In this document: positions 1 through 8,233 of the stretch, piece after piece | Position numbering within the stretch: the first letter of the stretch is position 1 | Layout of the letters: every line of letters starts with the position of its first letter | Source of the DNA: CAVQXR01 sp963717955 | Lineage (GTDB): Bacteria > Actinomycetota > Thermoleophilia > Gaiellales > Gaiellaceae | Direction of reading: 5' to 3' | Assembly: GCA_963717955.1 (NCBI GenBank) | Contig: CAVQXR010000001.1 | Span: 186,001 to 250,000, forward strand | Length of the DNA stretch: 64,000 nt | Translations under genes and position numbers: made by a program | The notes under the pieces: model-generated | The model's input: the letters and a program-made list of their open reading frames with translations, nothing else | What the model was told of the DNA's origin: nothing | Database searches by the model: none

Positions 1-209
1 GACACGGTCGACTGGTTGAAGACCCCGGACTCCGCGATCAGCCGGCGGTTCGTGACGATCCAGGTGGTCGCGCGGTTCTGGAAGATCCGGACCATGAACC
101 AGGGCAGGTACAGAAACAGCGTCACGAACAGCAGGAGAAACAGCTTCGTCATCGAGGGGTGCGCCCTCGTGATCTCGTCCTCGCCCTGGTGGAGCTCCCA
201 GCGGGCCAT
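1..209 (-). CDS. PH-domain membrane protein, partial (N-terminus only)
   Basis: The minus strand reads from an ATG at 209 to the window edge and gives about 69 residues with no stop. A charged start (MARWELHQGEDEI) is followed by a hydrophobic segment (about residues 22-36, LFLLLFVTLFLYLPWF) and then TTWIVTNRRLIAESGVF. The 'T-x-x-R-L-I-x-x-x-G' pattern is that of bacterial PH (bPH2, YdbS-like) membrane proteins. Function in this family is poorly defined, with envelope stress or membrane association suggested. It is divergent from the glycosylase gene, whose start lies 41 bases away. The C-terminal part is outside the window. Confidence 0.6.
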   Translation of the reverse strand, partial: MARWELHQGEDEITRAHPSMTKLFLLLFVTLFLYLPWFMVRIFQNRATTWIVTNRRLIAESGVFNQSTV

Positions 210-249
210 GGCGTCCTCCCCCGGATCGACATGCGTAGGCTACGTCGCC

Positions 250-795
250 GTGAGGCCGGAGGCATTCGTGAACGAGCTCGCAGCCGTAACCTTCGGCGAC
301 GCGTTCAACTTCTACCGTCACGGCCGGGGTGCCACGCTACGCCGCCGGCGCCTCCTCGACTACCTCCGCTCCCGGCTGAGGGCCGAGATCCTGCTCGTGG
401 GGGAGGCGCCGGGCTTTCGCGGTGCCCGCGTCTCGGGCATTCCGTTCACCTCCGAGCGCCAGCTCACCGGGCGCGGGCCGGCGGAGGCCACGGCCACGAT
501 CGTCCAGCGTGCGTTGGCGGACCTGGACGCCGGCCACCGGGTCATGCTCTGGAACGCCGTACCGGCCCACCCGCACCGACCCGGCCTGCCCTCGTCGAAC
601 CGCCCTCCCACCCGGGCCGAGCTGACCGCTGGCCGGCCGTTCGTCGAGGCGCTCTCGGTCGGCCGCATGGTCATCCCGGTCGGCCGCGTCGCGGGTGAGG
701 CGCTCGGGGCTCCGTGGCTCCGCCATCCGTCGCACGGCGGCGCGACAGCGTTTCGCAGAGGCCTCGCAGAGGTGCTCGGCCGCGCCGTAGCGTGA
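250..795 (+). CDS. Uracil-DNA glycosylase superfamily protein
   Basis: About 181 residues from a GTG at 250; GTG 268 or ATG 208 are alternatives, and 208 would overlap the divergent gene. The core 'ILLVGEAPGFRGARVSGIPF' matches motif 1 of the uracil-DNA glycosylase superfamily (GEAPG followed by a small/aromatic-rich loop). 'WNAVPAHPHRP' follows in the middle. The C-terminal 'RHPSHGGA' corresponds to the HPS motif-2 loop. The expected role is excision of uracil or another damaged base from DNA. The protein is short for UDG families 4/5 and I see no four-cysteine iron-sulfur pattern, so the exact subfamily and substrate are uncertain. Confidence 0.6.
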   Translation: MRPEAFVNELAAVTFGDAFNFYRHGRGATLRRRRLLDYLRSRLRAEILLVGEAPGFRGARVSGIPFTSERQLTGRGPAEATATIVQRALADLDAGHRVMLWNAVPAHPHRPGLPSSNRPPTRAELTAGRPFVEALSVGRMVIPVGRVAGEALGAPWLRHPSHGGATAFRRGLAEVLGRAVA

Positions 796-831
796 GCCAC
801 CCGCGGGCTGCAAGGACGGGCCCCCTCTTGC

Positions 832-862
832 TAGACTGCTCGTTCGGCGGGCCCTGTCCGCC
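832..862 (+). promoter_or_regulatory. rplM promoter -10 and leader hairpin
   Basis: TAGACT at 832-837 matches the -10 sequence seen before several other genes here. It lies 41 bases upstream of the rplM ATG, so this transcript has a real 5' leader. The leader contains a GGCGG (846-850)/CCGCC (858-862) hairpin. The right arm can alternatively pair with 814-823, upstream of the -10, which might act as a terminator for the preceding gene. L13 operons in other bacteria have autoregulatory leaders; a similar role here is only inferred. Confidence 0.35.
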
Positions 863-878
863 GCTTTGTTTGCCTGCC

Positions 879-1325
879 ATGAAGACCTGGAACGCGAAAG
901 CACACGAGATCGAGCGGCGATGGTACGTCGTCGACGCCGAGGGGCAGACGCTCGGGCGTCTCGCGACCCGCGTCGCGGACACGCTTCGCGGCAAGGGCAA
1001 GCCGGAATACACGCCTCACGTCGACTCCGGCGACTTCGTCGTCGTCGTCAACGCCGGCAGGATCGCCGTCACCGGCAAGAAGCTCGATCAGAAGCTGTAC
1101 CACCGCCACTCCGGGTACCCGGGCGGTCTTCGCTCGCGCACCCTGCGCGCCGAGCTCGAGCGACGCCCGACCGAGGTGATCCGCAAGGCGGTGAAGGGCA
1201 TGCTGCCGCGGACACGCCTCGCGCGGGCGCAGATCCTGAAGCTGAAGGTGTACGCCGGCCCGGAGCATCCGCACGTGGCCCAGCAGCCGATTCCCCTGTC
1301 AACGAACGAACGAGAGCATTCGTGA
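879..1325 (+). CDS. rplM: 50S ribosomal protein L13
   Basis: 148 residues, the usual length for L13. It begins MKTWNAKAHEIERRWYVVDA and contains the conserved GRLAT, 'GKGKPEYTPH', 'VTGKK' and 'GMLPR' blocks of uL13. The ATG at 879 is chosen because it gives the family N-terminus. L13 binds 23S rRNA early in large-subunit assembly. It is co-transcribed with rpsI, whose ATG overlaps the L13 stop codon (TGATG at 1323-1327), so translation is probably coupled. Confidence 0.97.
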   Translation: MKTWNAKAHEIERRWYVVDAEGQTLGRLATRVADTLRGKGKPEYTPHVDSGDFVVVVNAGRIAVTGKKLDQKLYHRHSGYPGGLRSRTLRAELERRPTEVIRKAVKGMLPRTRLARAQILKLKVYAGPEHPHVAQQPIPLSTNEREHS

Positions 1326-1720
1326 TGAACCAGATCGCCCAGTACCGCGCCACGGGGAAGCGTAAGACCTCGGTCGCCCGCGTCATCCTCCGGCCCGGCG
1401 ACGGCACGTGGTGGATCAACGGCCGCGAGCTCGAGGACTACTTCCCCCGGGAGGCGCTCCGCCACATGGCGACCTCGCCGCTGCGGGTTGCGGGCCTCGA
1501 GAGCCGGTTCGACGTCCGTGCACGGCTGCACGGCGGCGGCGTGTCCGGTCAGGCCGGTGCCCTCCGCCACGGCATCGCCCGGGCCCTCGTCGAGGCCGAT
1601 CCGAACCTGCGCGTGCCGCTGAAGCGCGAGGGCTTCCTCGCTCGCGATGCCCGCGCCGTCGAGCGCAAGAAGGCCGGCCTCAAGAAGGCGCGCAAGCGGC
1701 CGCAGTTCTCGAAGCGCTGA
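1325..1720 (+). CDS. rpsI: 30S ribosomal protein S9
   Basis: 131 residues. The S9 hallmarks are present: 'ATGKRKTSVARV' near the start, 'GGGVSGQAGALRHGIARAL' in the middle, and the basic tail ending 'KKARKRPQFSKR' that reaches the tRNA in the ribosomal P site. It overlaps the rplM stop by one base. The gene ends 25 bases before glmM, so rplM-rpsI may read into the amino-sugar operon, as is common in actinobacteria. Confidence 0.97.
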   Translation: MNQIAQYRATGKRKTSVARVILRPGDGTWWINGRELEDYFPREALRHMATSPLRVAGLESRFDVRARLHGGGVSGQAGALRHGIARALVEADPNLRVPLKREGFLARDARAVERKKAGLKKARKRPQFSKR

Positions 1721-1745
1721 GCGCCCGCGCGCAGCGCCGCTGCTG

Positions 1746-3011
1746 ATGCGCACCTACTTCGGCACGGACGGCGTTCGCGGCGTCGTCGGAGAGGATCTGA
1801 CGCCCGAGCTGGTCGAGCGCCTCGGGCGGGCGTTCGCGCGGTGGAACGGCGGCCGGTCGGTGCTCGTCGGGCGCGACACGAGGGCCTCGGGGCCGCTGCT
1901 CGAGACCGCGCTCGCCCGCGGGCTCGCGTCCGGCGGCTGCGACGTCGTCCTCGGAGGAGTCCTTCCGACTCCGGCCGTGGCGCTCCTCGCCGCGGAGGCC
2001 GGAGCCGTCATCTCCGCCTCCCACAACCCTCCCGAGTACAACGGCGTCAAGTTCTTCGCGGGTGGGTGGAAGCTGACCGACGCCGACGAGGAGCTCGTCG
2101 AGGAGCATCTCGACGACGCGCCTGTCGCCGGCGCGGGCTCGGTCGTCGGCGAGGAGGGCCTCGCCGACCGCTACGTCGACCTGGTGGTGGGACGGTTCGG
2201 CATCCGCCTCGACGGGCTGCGCGTTGCGATCGACTGCGCGAACGGCGCCATGAGCTCCATCGCGAACCGGGCGCTGACGCGCCTCGGCGCCTCGATCCAC
2301 GCCGTGGGCGACACGCCGGACGGCGCGAACATCAACGCCGGCTGCGGGGCAACCGACCTCGCGCTGATTCGCGCGACTGTCCGGGGCGGACGGTTCGACC
2401 TCGGGGTTGCCTTCGACGGCGATGGCGATCGGATGCTGGCGGTCGACGCCGAGGGCGAGGAGGTCGACGGTGACCGGATCGTCGCAATCCTCGCGCTCCA
2501 CCTCGGCGTCGAGATGGTCGCGGTCACGAGCATGACGAACCTCGGCTTCCACCGCCTGATGGCCGAGCGGAACATCCGGGTGGTGACGACGGACGTGGGC
2601 GACCGGTACGTGCTCGAGACGCTGCGTCGCGAGGGCGGGCGTCTCGGGGGCGAGCAGTCCGGTCACATCCTGTGGCTCGACGGCCAGACGAGCGGGGACG
2701 GGCTCGTCGCCGCGCTGCTGCTGTGCCGGGCGCTCGTCGAGGGCGGACAGTCCCTCGCCGGGGCGGCATCGGTGATGTCCGTGTGGCCGCAGGCCAAGGC
2801 CGACGTCCGCGTTCGCACGAAGGCGCTTCCGGACGCGCTCGTCGCGCTCGTCGCGGCCGAGAACGCACGGCTCGACGGGCGGGGCCGCGTGCTGGTGCGC
2901 CCATCCGGAACCGAGCCCGTCGTCCGTGTCCTCGCCGAGGCGGAGCGCGAGGAGGAAGCCGAACAGCTCTGCTGTAGGATTGCCGGGATCGTCGAGAAGG
3001 AGCTCGGGTAG
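1746..3011 (+). CDS. glmM: Phosphoglucosamine mutase
   Basis: 421 residues, slightly short of the typical 445. The enzyme converts glucosamine-6-phosphate to glucosamine-1-phosphate for UDP-GlcNAc and peptidoglycan synthesis. The N-terminus YFGTDGVRG is typical. The phospho-serine loop 'ISASHNPPEYNG' is at about residues 86-97, the metal-binding 'DGDGDR' near 225-230, and the phosphate-binding 'RPSGTEPVVRV' near the C-terminus. It sits directly upstream of glmS, the previous step of the pathway. Confidence 0.96.
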   Translation: MRTYFGTDGVRGVVGEDLTPELVERLGRAFARWNGGRSVLVGRDTRASGPLLETALARGLASGGCDVVLGGVLPTPAVALLAAEAGAVISASHNPPEYNGVKFFAGGWKLTDADEELVEEHLDDAPVAGAGSVVGEEGLADRYVDLVVGRFGIRLDGLRVAIDCANGAMSSIANRALTRLGASIHAVGDTPDGANINAGCGATDLALIRATVRGGRFDLGVAFDGDGDRMLAVDAEGEEVDGDRIVAILALHLGVEMVAVTSMTNLGFHRLMAERNIRVVTTDVGDRYVLETLRREGGRLGGEQSGHILWLDGQTSGDGLVAALLLCRALVEGGQSLAGAASVMSVWPQAKADVRVRTKALPDALVALVAAENARLDGRGRVLVRPSGTEPVVRVLAEAEREEEAEQLCCRIAGIVEKELG

Positions 3012-3098
3012 ACCGCAAGAAACGCGGCTGCTCGGGCTCTTCGTCTCTGAGGGCGCCGCATGCGGATCGAGCGCCGACCGTCGTCGAGGAGGCAGGCC

Positions 3099-4922
3099 AT
3101 GTGCGGGATCATCGGGTACGTCGGCGAGCGGCCTGCCAAGGGTCTTCTGCTCGAGGGCCTCGAGCGGCTCGAGTACCGGGGCTACGACTCCGCCGGGATC
3201 TGCCTGCTCGGGGCGGGCTCGCCGGACTACCTCCGGGCCGTCGGGAACCTCGCGAACCTGAGGGCCGTCGCCGAGGAGAGCCGCTCGGTGGCGACGACGG
3301 GAATCGGCCACACGCGCTGGGCGACCCACGGCAGCGTGAGCGAGGACAACGCGCACCCGCTGACCGGGTGCGACGACCGGATCGCGGTCGTCCTCAACGG
3401 GATCGTCGAGAACTACCGCGAACTGCGGAGCGACCTGCAGCTCGACGGCCATACCTTCAGCTCGGAGACCGACGCCGAGGTCGTCGCACACCTCGTCGAG
3501 CACCACTACGAGGGAGACCTCGTCGAGGCGGCACGGGCCGCGTACGCGGAGATCGAGGGCCACTTCGCGTTCGTCGTCGCGCACCTCGACCATCCCGGGC
3601 TGCTCGTCGGGACACGCCTCCAGTGCCCGTTGCTGGTCGGCGTCGGCGAGGGGGAGATGTTCCTCGCATCCTCGGTCGCCGCCTTCCTGCGCGAGACCCG
3701 CTTCGTGCAGTACATCGAGGATGGCGAGCTCGTCGCGCTCACGGCCGCGGCCGCACGGTTCTTCGACGTCGATGGGGTCGAGGTCGAGCGCCGGGTCGAG
3801 AAGGTCGACTGGGACGACGAGGCGGCCGAGAAGGGCGGGTACGAGACCTTCATGCTGAAGGAGATCTACGAGCAGCCCGAGGCGATCGTCGAGACGATCG
3901 GAGACAGGATTCGCCACGGCCGGCTCGAGCTCGAGGACATCGGGCTGTCGGGCGACGAGCTCCTGCATCTCCGCCGGGTCGTGATCATCTCCTGTGGCAC
4001 CTCCTACCACGCCGGTGTCCTCGGGCGGTACGTGATCGAGGAGTGGGCGCGCCTCTCCTGCGAGCCCGACGTCGCCAGCGAGTGGCGCTACCGCGACCCC
4101 GTGATCACGCGAGACACGCTCGTGATCGGCATCTCCCAGTCCGGCGAGACGGCGGACACGATCGCCGCGATGCGGCTCGCCCGCGACAAGGGGGCGCCCA
4201 CCCTCGCCGTGACCAACATGGTCGGCTCGCAGATCACGCGCGAGGTCGACCGCGTCCTCTACACGAGGGCCGGGCTCGAGATCGGAGTCGCGGCGACCAA
4301 GACGTTTACGACCGAGGTCGTGCTCATGTACCTGCTGGCGCTCGAGATGGCCCGGGCGCGAGGCACGATGGCGCCCGACGACGTCGGGTCACTGCTTCGG
4401 GAGATCCAGTCCCTGCCCGGGAAGATCGCCGAGTTCCTCGCGAGCGACCACCCGATCGACGAGATCGCGGCGCGCCATCACCGCGAGCCGTTCTTCCTCT
4501 ACCTGGGCCGTCACATCGGCCTGGCGGTCTGCCTCGAGGGGGCCCTGAAGCTGAAGGAGATCTCCTACATCCCGACCGAGGCGTACTCGGCGGGTGAGAT
4601 GAAGCACGGCCCGATCGCGCTGCTCGACACCCACACGCCCGTCGTCTGCATCGCGACGGACTCCCACGTCTACGACAAGGTCGTGTCGAACATCCAGGAG
4701 AGCCGCGCCCGCGGTGCGAAGGTGATCGCGATCGCGACCGACGGCAACGAGGACATCCAGCACCACGCGACGGACGTCATCTACGTCCCGCGAACGCATC
4801 CGTTCCTGCAAGCCGTGCTCGCGATCGTGCCGCTCCAGCTGCTCGCCTACAAGATCGCCCGGATGCGTGGCCTCAACGTCGACCAGCCGCGCAACCTTGC
4901 GAAGACGGTCACGGTCGAGTAG
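3099..4922 (+). CDS. glmS: Glutamine-fructose-6-phosphate aminotransferase (isomerizing)
   Basis: 607 residues, the normal length. The enzyme makes glucosamine-6-phosphate from fructose-6-phosphate and glutamine. The ATG at 3099 exposes Cys as residue 2, which becomes the N-terminal nucleophile (CGIIGYVG). The glutaminase domain spans about 1-220. Two SIS domains follow: 'SCGTSYHAG' and 'GISQSGETADT', then 'YLGRHIGLAVCLEGALKLKE'. The C-terminus ends 'NVDQPRNLAKTVTVE', the classic GlmS tail. The 87-base gap after glmM shows no glmS-ribozyme-like fold that I can recognise. Confidence 0.97.
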   Translation: MCGIIGYVGERPAKGLLLEGLERLEYRGYDSAGICLLGAGSPDYLRAVGNLANLRAVAEESRSVATTGIGHTRWATHGSVSEDNAHPLTGCDDRIAVVLNGIVENYRELRSDLQLDGHTFSSETDAEVVAHLVEHHYEGDLVEAARAAYAEIEGHFAFVVAHLDHPGLLVGTRLQCPLLVGVGEGEMFLASSVAAFLRETRFVQYIEDGELVALTAAAARFFDVDGVEVERRVEKVDWDDEAAEKGGYETFMLKEIYEQPEAIVETIGDRIRHGRLELEDIGLSGDELLHLRRVVIISCGTSYHAGVLGRYVIEEWARLSCEPDVASEWRYRDPVITRDTLVIGISQSGETADTIAAMRLARDKGAPTLAVTNMVGSQITREVDRVLYTRAGLEIGVAATKTFTTEVVLMYLLALEMARARGTMAPDDVGSLLREIQSLPGKIAEFLASDHPIDEIAARHHREPFFLYLGRHIGLAVCLEGALKLKEISYIPTEAYSAGEMKHGPIALLDTHTPVVCIATDSHVYDKVVSNIQESRARGAKVIAIATDGNEDIQHHATDVIYVPRTHPFLQAVLAIVPLQLLAYKIARMRGLNVDQPRNLAKTVTVE

Positions 4923-5000
4923 CCGGCGAAATCTCTGAGGATGGGGGCCGTCGCCGCTGGGCCTGCCTGGCTCGCCGACCGGGCCTGACATGATGGGGCC

Positions 5001-5366
5001 GTGCGCATCGGTGTCGACCTGATCGAGATCGCCCGGGTCGCGGCGGCGCTCGAGCGCTACCCGGGCTTCCGGGAGCGCGTCTTCACCGACGCCGAGCGCG
5101 CCTACTGCGACTCTCGTCCGAGCCCGCCCCAGCACTACGCGGCGCGCTTCGCGGCCAAGGAGGCGGTCGGCAAGGCCCTCGGCCGCGGCGTCCATTTCAC
5201 GTGGCACGAGATCGAGATCGCGGGCAGGCCGAAACCCGGGGTGCGGCTCACAGGCAGGACCGCGGAGTGGGCGCAGCGGATCGGCGCCGGACGGATCGAC
5301 CTCTCGATGACGCATTCGAAGGAGCTTGCCGCCGCGATCTGCGCGATCGACGAGGGTGCGTCGTGA
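5001..5366 (+). CDS. acpS: Holo-[acyl-carrier-protein] synthase
   Basis: 121 residues from GTG 5001. AcpS transfers phosphopantetheine from CoA to the acyl carrier protein. The two diagnostic motifs are present: 'IGVDLIEIARV' at the start (Mg2+-binding Asp) and 'FAAKEAVGKALG' near residue 50. The C-terminal 'MTHSKELAAAI' is also typical. The stop overlaps the next gene's GTG by four bases, so it is translationally coupled to the NAD(P)HX repair gene. Confidence 0.95.
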   Translation: MRIGVDLIEIARVAAALERYPGFRERVFTDAERAYCDSRPSPPQHYAARFAAKEAVGKALGRGVHFTWHEIEIAGRPKPGVRLTGRTAEWAQRIGAGRIDLSMTHSKELAAAICAIDEGAS

Positions 5367-6853
5367 GCCGCTGGCGCGAGCCCCTGTACACGGCCGACGA
5401 GATGCGCGCCGCGGAGGCGACGTACGCCGGCCCGACCGGCGAGCTGATGGAGCGGGCCGGCGCCGCGGTCGCGGCGTCCGTCCTGCGACGCTATCCGGAG
5501 GCGCGGCGGGTCTCCGTCTGGTGCGGACCCGGCGCGAACGGCGGTGACGGGCTCGTCGTGGCCCGGCAGCTCTCCGAGGCCGGCAGGGAGGTCGAGGTCA
5601 GGCTCCTCGCGGACGAGTCACGCGTCACCGGCGACGCCGCCGAGAACCTCCGACGCGCACGTGAACTCGGAATCCCGTTCGTCGCCGAGCCCGGCCCCAC
5701 CGACGTTGTCGTGGATGCTCTCTTCGGCACGGGTTTTGCCGGCACGCCGAGGCGTGACGCGGCCGCCGCGATCGAGGCGATCAACAGCGCCGGTGCGCCG
5801 GTCGTCGCCGTCGACGTGCCGTCGGGGATCGATGCTTCCACAGGTAGGGTCGCGGGTGCCGCGGTGAACGCGACCGTCACCGTCACGTTCCACGGCCGCA
5901 AGGTCGGCCTGGTCGTCGCGCCCGGACGGTTTCATGCGGGCGACGTCGAGGTCGCCGAGATCGGCCTCGCGGAGGCCGAGACCGCCGCCTGCAGGGCGCT
6001 CCCGTCGCTGCTCCGGCACGTCCCGCGCCGGGCCGAGCGCGACAACAAGTACAGCGCGGGGTCCGTGCTCGTGGTCGGCGGCTCGACGGGGCTCACCGGC
6101 GCGCCGTGCATGGCCGCGGAGGCGGCTCTCCGCGCCGGCGCCGGGGTCGCGGTCGTCTGTGTGCCGGCCTCCCTCCACCCCGTCTTCGAGCTGCGGCTGC
6201 TCGAAGTGATGAGCCGACCCTGTGCGGACGACGACGGTCAGCTGGCGCCCGAGGCCGCGGACCGGATCGTGGAGCTCGCCCGGAAGGCGGGCGCGGTGGC
6301 GATCGGCCCCGGCCTCGGCCGTACGGCGGGCACACGCGCGCTCGTCGAGATCCTGCTCGAGCGGCTGGAACTTCCGGTCGTCCTCGACGCGGACGCCCTC
6401 TGGGGGCTTGCCGGGCACCTGGAGTGGGTCTTCCGCCGGGACCAGCCGACCGTCCTCACACCCCACGCCGGCGAGCTCGGCCGCCTGCTCGGCTGGAGGT
6501 CCTCACAGGTCACAGCCCGTCGCCTCGCCGCAGTTCGCGCCGCGGCCGCCGACACCGGCGCCGTCGTGCTCCTGAAGGGCAGCGACACCATCGTGGCCGC
6601 CGGCGGGAAGGGCGACGTGGTCGTCGATCTCGGAAACCCGGGGCTTGCGACCGCGGGGAGTGGAGACGTGCTGACGGGCATCCTCGCGGCGTTCCTCGCC
6701 AAGGGGATGGAGCCGGCGCTCGCGGCCGCGGCCGCCGCCGCCGCCCAGGGCGTCGCCGCAGGGCTGGCGGCGCAACGGCACGGCGGCGCGGGAATGATCG
6801 CCGGAGACGTGATCGAGACGCTGTCGAACGCACTGTCCGTGGAAGGGAGCTAG
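5363..6853 (+). CDS. nnr: Bifunctional NAD(P)H-hydrate epimerase / ADP-dependent dehydratase
   Basis: 496 residues from GTG 5363, overlapping acpS by four bases. It repairs hydrated NAD(P)H. The N-terminal YjeF_N epimerase domain (about 1-210) contains 'GPGANGGDGLVVARQL' and 'PSGIDASTG'. The C-terminal carbohydrate-kinase-like domain (about 225-490) contains 'LTPHAGELGRLLG', 'LLKGSDTIVA' and the ATP/ADP-site loop 'TAGSGDVLTGILAAFLA'. Fusion of the two domains is the usual bacterial arrangement, and position next to acpS and alr is typical of actinobacteria. Confidence 0.93.
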   Translation: MSRWREPLYTADEMRAAEATYAGPTGELMERAGAAVAASVLRRYPEARRVSVWCGPGANGGDGLVVARQLSEAGREVEVRLLADESRVTGDAAENLRRARELGIPFVAEPGPTDVVVDALFGTGFAGTPRRDAAAAIEAINSAGAPVVAVDVPSGIDASTGRVAGAAVNATVTVTFHGRKVGLVVAPGRFHAGDVEVAEIGLAEAETAACRALPSLLRHVPRRAERDNKYSAGSVLVVGGSTGLTGAPCMAAEAALRAGAGVAVVCVPASLHPVFELRLLEVMSRPCADDDGQLAPEAADRIVELARKAGAVAIGPGLGRTAGTRALVEILLERLELPVVLDADALWGLAGHLEWVFRRDQPTVLTPHAGELGRLLGWRSSQVTARRLAAVRAAAADTGAVVLLKGSDTIVAAGGKGDVVVDLGNPGLATAGSGDVLTGILAAFLAKGMEPALAAAAAAAAQGVAAGLAAQRHGGAGMIAGDVIETLSNALSVEGS

Positions 6854-6857
6854 TGCT

Positions 6858-7181
6858 ATGAACGTCGCGATCTTCGGAGGATTCGGCAAGCGTCCGTTCG
6901 CGCCCGGCTGGACGAAGCAGACGGCTGTCGCGATCCTCGGCGGCGGGGACCTCGATCTGACGGCCTCCGCGCCCGGCGAAGGCGCCCGCCTCACCGCGGT
7001 CGCCGTGCTCGGGCGCGTCGCGATCCGCGTCCCGCCGGGAACACGCGTCACGATGAGCGGCCTCAGCCTCTTCGGTGGCCGATCCGTCGATGTCCAGGCG
7101 GGCGACGGGCCCGCGCTCGCGCTCCGTGCGTTCGCGATCCTCGGTGGCCTCGAGGTGAAGGAGGGCGTCCCGGAGGCTTGA
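6858..7181 (+). CDS. Small LiaF-C-like (cell-wall-active antibiotic response) domain protein
   Basis: 107 residues with no membrane segment. Alternating short beta strands dominate: 'VAIFGGFGKR', 'AVAILGGGDLDLTAS', 'LTAVAVLGRVAIRVPPGTRV', 'LSLFGGR', 'FAILGGLEVKEG'. This repeated 'hhxhhGG' pattern resembles the C-terminal domain of LiaF/YvqF and DUF1707-associated proteins, which respond to cell-wall stress. A free-standing domain without the four-helix membrane part is plausible in actinobacteria. It lies between nnr and alr and overlaps the proposed TTG start of alr, so it is probably in that operon. Confidence 0.65.
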   Translation: MNVAIFGGFGKRPFAPGWTKQTAVAILGGGDLDLTASAPGEGARLTAVAVLGRVAIRVPPGTRVTMSGLSLFGGRSVDVQAGDGPALALRAFAILGGLEVKEGVPEA

Positions 7182-8233
7182 CTCGGGGGCGCCCCCTGAT
7201 TCCCGTGAGGCGCTCGCAGGTCACCGTGGACCTCGGCGCGGTCCGCCGCAACGTGTCCACCATCCGTGCGGTCGTCGCGCCCGCGGCGCTGTGGGCCGTC
7301 GTCAAGGCGGACGCGTACGGGCACGGCGCGCGCGACGTCGCGCGCCCGGCCCTGGAGGCCGGCGCCGAGGCGCTCTGCGTCGCCACGCCGCAGGAGGGCG
7401 AGGAGCTCCGCCGGGAGTGCCCGGAGGCGCGGATCGTCGTTCTCGGGCCGCTCGCCCCCGGCGAGGACGAGCTCGCCCGCGAGTGCGACCTCGAGATCGC
7501 GATCTCGACCGCGGAGCTTCCTGCCGGTCTCCGGGTGCACGCCAAGGTCGACACCGGGATGGGGCGGTGGGGCATGAGCCCGGCGGAGCTCGCCGCGGTC
7601 GACCCGGCGCGCGTCGTCGGGCTCATGAGCCACCTCGCGACCGCCGACGAGGCAGACGAGGGCTTCGCCCGCCGCCAGATCGAGCGGTTCGCCGGGCTGG
7701 CCCTCGGGTTCCCCGGCGCGGTCCGCCACCTGGCCAACAGCGCGGGCGCGCTCCGGTTCCCGGAAGCCCGGCTCGACGCGGTGCGCTGCGGGATCGCGGT
7801 CTACGGGATCTCGCCCTTCGGCGACGGCCCGTCACGGTACGGGCTCGAGCCCGTCCTGTCGTGGCGGAGCTACGTCGCCCACACGAAATTGCTCGACCCC
7901 GGTGAGAGCACGGGCTACGGGCGACGGTTCGTGGCGGGCCGCGCGACCCGCATCGGGATCGTGCCGGTCGGCTATGCAGACGGGTTCCGCCGCGCGTACA
8001 GCGGCACCGAGGTCCTGATCGGCGGGCAGCGCCGGCTCGTGCTCGGAGCGGTGTCCATGGACGCGTTCGCCGTCGAGCTCGGCGACGAGCCGGTGGGCAC
8101 GCCGGTGACGATGATCGGCGGCGGCGTGCTCGCCGAGGAGCATGCCCGGACGGCGGGGACGATCCCGTACGAGGTGACCTGCGCCGTCCGGACCGGGTGG
8201 GAACGCGCCGAGCGGGTCGTCGTCGATGGATGA
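7178..8233 (+). CDS. alr: Alanine racemase
   Basis: Supplies D-alanine for peptidoglycan. 351 residues from TTG 7178, which overlaps the upstream stop and follows a GGAGG; GTG 7205 is an alternative. The PLP lysine is in 'AVVKADAYGHG' and the catalytic tyrosine region is 'GESTGYGRRFVA'. 'KVDTGMGRWG' and 'VSMDAFAVELGD' are also conserved. The part between the PLP lysine and 'AKVDTGM' is about 20-25 residues shorter than usual because a helix-strand segment is missing; the frame is intact on both sides. Confidence 0.93.
   Translation: MTRGRPLIPVRRSQVTVDLGAVRRNVSTIRAVVAPAALWAVVKADAYGHGARDVARPALEAGAEALCVATPQEGEELRRECPEARIVVLGPLAPGEDELARECDLEIAISTAELPAGLRVHAKVDTGMGRWGMSPAELAAVDPARVVGLMSHLATADEADEGFARRQIERFAGLALGFPGAVRHLANSAGALRFPEARLDAVRCGIAVYGISPFGDGPSRYGLEPVLSWRSYVAHTKLLDPGESTGYGRRFVAGRATRIGIVPVGYADGFRRAYSGTEVLIGGQRRLVLGAVSMDAFAVELGDEPVGTPVTMIGGGVLAEEHARTAGTIPYEVTCAVRTGWERAERVVVDG

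Noticed and set aside
3012..3098. glmS riboswitch/ribozyme upstream of glmS
   Set aside because: The gap is only 87 bases and shows no recognisable ribozyme core. Such elements are typical of Firmicutes, not high-GC actinobacteria.
1680..4010. A 776-codon open frame on the minus strand across glmM and glmS
   Set aside because: It is antisense to two genes with complete family motifs. High GC keeps this frame free of stops, and the translation is low-complexity Arg/Asp/Glu-rich with no family pattern.
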